From: Apostichopus leukothele
Taxonomy: Eukaryota; Echinodermata; Holothuroidea; Aspidochirotida; Stichopodidae
Assembly (NCBI GenBank): GCA_010014835.2
Contig: JAAAKB020215760.1
Location: forward strand, 1 to 20,056
Length of the DNA: 20,056 nt
Direction: 5' to 3'
Position 1 is the stretch's first letter, and each line of letters opens with the position of its first letter. The notes beneath the pieces were generated by a model. The model was not told where the DNA came from, did no database searches, and worked only from the letters and a program-made list of their open reading frames with translations. Below, one piece after another: positions 18,818-20,056 of the stretch. The position numbers and the translations under genes are program-made.

Positions 18818-19579
18818 TCTGGTGTCTTAGTGTTGTGCAGTGAACCAATTATTTATAGCATGTTGCTTATACTGATGTTAAAATGCACATGATGTAAGAG
18901 CCTGCACTAGTCATTAGTTGAATAGTAATGTCTCATGCTGTCATGGTTAACTGTTATTAATAGCAGACAAATATTTATACTGATTTGCGTCTGTTATGAA
19001 ATGCAACTTCTCTATTCTGTGACATGTATCGATCTTTTACAACATACAACAGGCAGAGGTAATGTCAAGATGGGTTTTTTTTGCGATGGGGAGAAAAGGG
19101 ACGGGATGGGCTGGAAGAAGGATTTTGAGGAGTCACTTTAGGCTGTTACATTTAGAGAATGATGATGTATCCTTTGACAACAGACTGTGAGGATAGTTTA
19201 TTTAGCTGTATCTGGAATGAATTCTTTAGGCATTGGTTTATAACCCTACGTTAGCTACGATATGGGGACAAACACAGCTGAACTATGCCCACATTAGATA
19301 GAGAGCATTCCATTGGTTCCAGAATCCGCTTACTAAAACACTGCTTAGATTATCTACTTAGGGTTCTTGTGGGTACATACATGTTAAACGAGTACAGAAA
19401 CTGTTTAGAAAGGGACATACGGTACAACAAGTACTCAACCTATTATTGAACAGCGCCCTCTTTTAGTTATTTCTACTAATTGTACATTAGCAATTCAAGG
19501 TTGTATGTTTTGCTTCAAACCATCCAAATTTGACCTCTTTCGGTTTTGATGATAATCTTAACCTTTGTATTCATGATGG
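18818..19579. other. Intergenic, nothing recognised
   Basis: AT-rich sequence with no repeat or gene I can support. A 68-codon frame at 18935-19141 ends in a Gly/Lys/Asp-rich stretch derived from a purine-rich tract and looks like chance. Confidence 0.6.
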
Positions 19580-20005
19580 CGTATGTGTGTGTGTGCGTTT
19601 GGGATCCCCAGCTTGTAAACACGATATCTGAAGAAGGGAAGGTTGAACCAATTTCATATTTGGTGTATAGAAGTACCACATTGAGCACAAGAAGCCTATT
19701 ATTTCTTGTGGAGGTGAAAGGTCATTAAGAGTCACCAGGGATCAAATTGTATAAAACCTTGTAAACAATATCTCAAGAAGGGAAGCTTGGGCAGACCTCA
19801 TATTTGATGTGTAGAAGTACCATATGGAGTACAAGAAGAGTATTGTTTTGGTGGAGGTTAAAGGTCATCAGAGGTCAAATTTAGAAAACCTTGTAAACGT
19901 GATATCTCAACATTGGAAGCTTGGGCAGATCTCATACTTGGTATGAATGTGTATAACATGAGTAAAAGAAGTCTATTGATTTTGGTAGAGGTCAAACAAA
20001 TGCCA
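19580..20005. repeat. (TG)n-headed tandem repeat, 3 diverged copies of ~130 bp
   Basis: After a TG microsatellite (about 19580-19596), three copies start with CTTGTAAAC at 19612, 19758 and 19890, with lengths about 146, 132 and at least 115. Shared landmarks in order: GATATCT-AAGAAGGGAAG or close variants, GAAGTACCA, GAGTACAAGAAG, a TATT-TTTTGGTGGAGGT stretch, then one or more AGGTCA-like hexamers. Divergence of 15-30 percent by eye suggests an old array. I recall similar 'CTTGTAAACACGATATCT' repeats being common in marine invertebrate genomes, but this is from memory. Confidence 0.85.
19855..19877 (+). promoter_or_regulatory. AGGTCA half-site cluster (DR1-like and DR4) in repeat copy 2
   Basis: AGGTTA (19855-19860), one base, AGGTCA (19862-19867), four bases TCAG, AGGTCA (19872-19877). 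The last two hexamers form a perfect direct repeat with 4-base spacing, the classical nuclear-receptor DR4 layout; the first pair is DR1-like. It is part of a repeat family, so it may be fortuitous. Confidence 0.4.
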
Positions 20006-20056
20006 AACACTTACTTCTCGCCCCTCTTACCTGTCTCTCTACACTAACGCACCTTC

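Noticed and set aside
1-20056. tRNA, rRNA or snRNA genes and retroviral or LTR-type coding remains
   Set aside because: I saw no convincing A/B box pair with a foldable cloverleaf, no rRNA-like block, and no reverse transcriptase, integrase or capsid-like peptide in any frame.

Overview
This is a eukaryotic, intron-rich, AT-rich window. I recognise one gene with confidence: the 3' part of a steryl-sulfatase-type (STS / arylsulfatase C branch) sulfatase on the + strand. Four coding exons are visible (4381-4506, 6795-7478, 10582-10863, 12805-13241), separated by introns of about 2.3, 3.1 and 1.9 kb. Every visible intron is phase 1 with GT..AG ends. The joined exons give about 508 residues, matching the family from just after the formylglycine motif to the C-terminus. 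The first ~90 residues of the usual protein (signal peptide, metal-binding Asp pair, Cys-X-Pro-X-Arg motif) must lie on exons before position 1.

Organism: the STS-type protein with its two-helix membrane hairpin, the long introns and the many minisatellites suggest a metazoan. Divergence from vertebrate STS and the repeat style favour a marine invertebrate, perhaps an echinoderm or another invertebrate deuterostome. That placement is inference and weak.

Layout. 1-4380: upstream intron sequence with no recognised exon; it holds a 30-bp minisatellite (531-785), one copy of a dispersed repeat (1163-1336) and a possible SINE-like or microsatellite-headed repeat (about 3245-3420). 4381-13241: the sulfatase exons and introns; the introns carry the second dispersed-repeat copy (5298-5446), a 30-bp duplication just before an acceptor (6701-6760), an AT-rich minisatellite next to a donor (7530-7938), a G-rich quadruplex-like tract (8221-8249), a strong pseudo-3' splice site cluster (10381-10471) and an old ~165-bp duplication (11608-11998). 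13242-13430: 3' UTR with polyadenylation signals. 13431-20056: intergenic sequence with no recognised gene; it holds a hairpin, small tandem duplications, a five-copy ~100-bp tandem repeat full of ATGCAT (18344-18817) and a (TG)n-headed ~130-bp tandem repeat containing nuclear-receptor-like half-sites (19580-20005).

I see no operon-like or multi-gene system, no CRISPR array, no RNA gene and no recognisable transposon protein. The interest lies in the sulfatase's sequence features and in the unusual repeats and decoy splice sites inside its introns.
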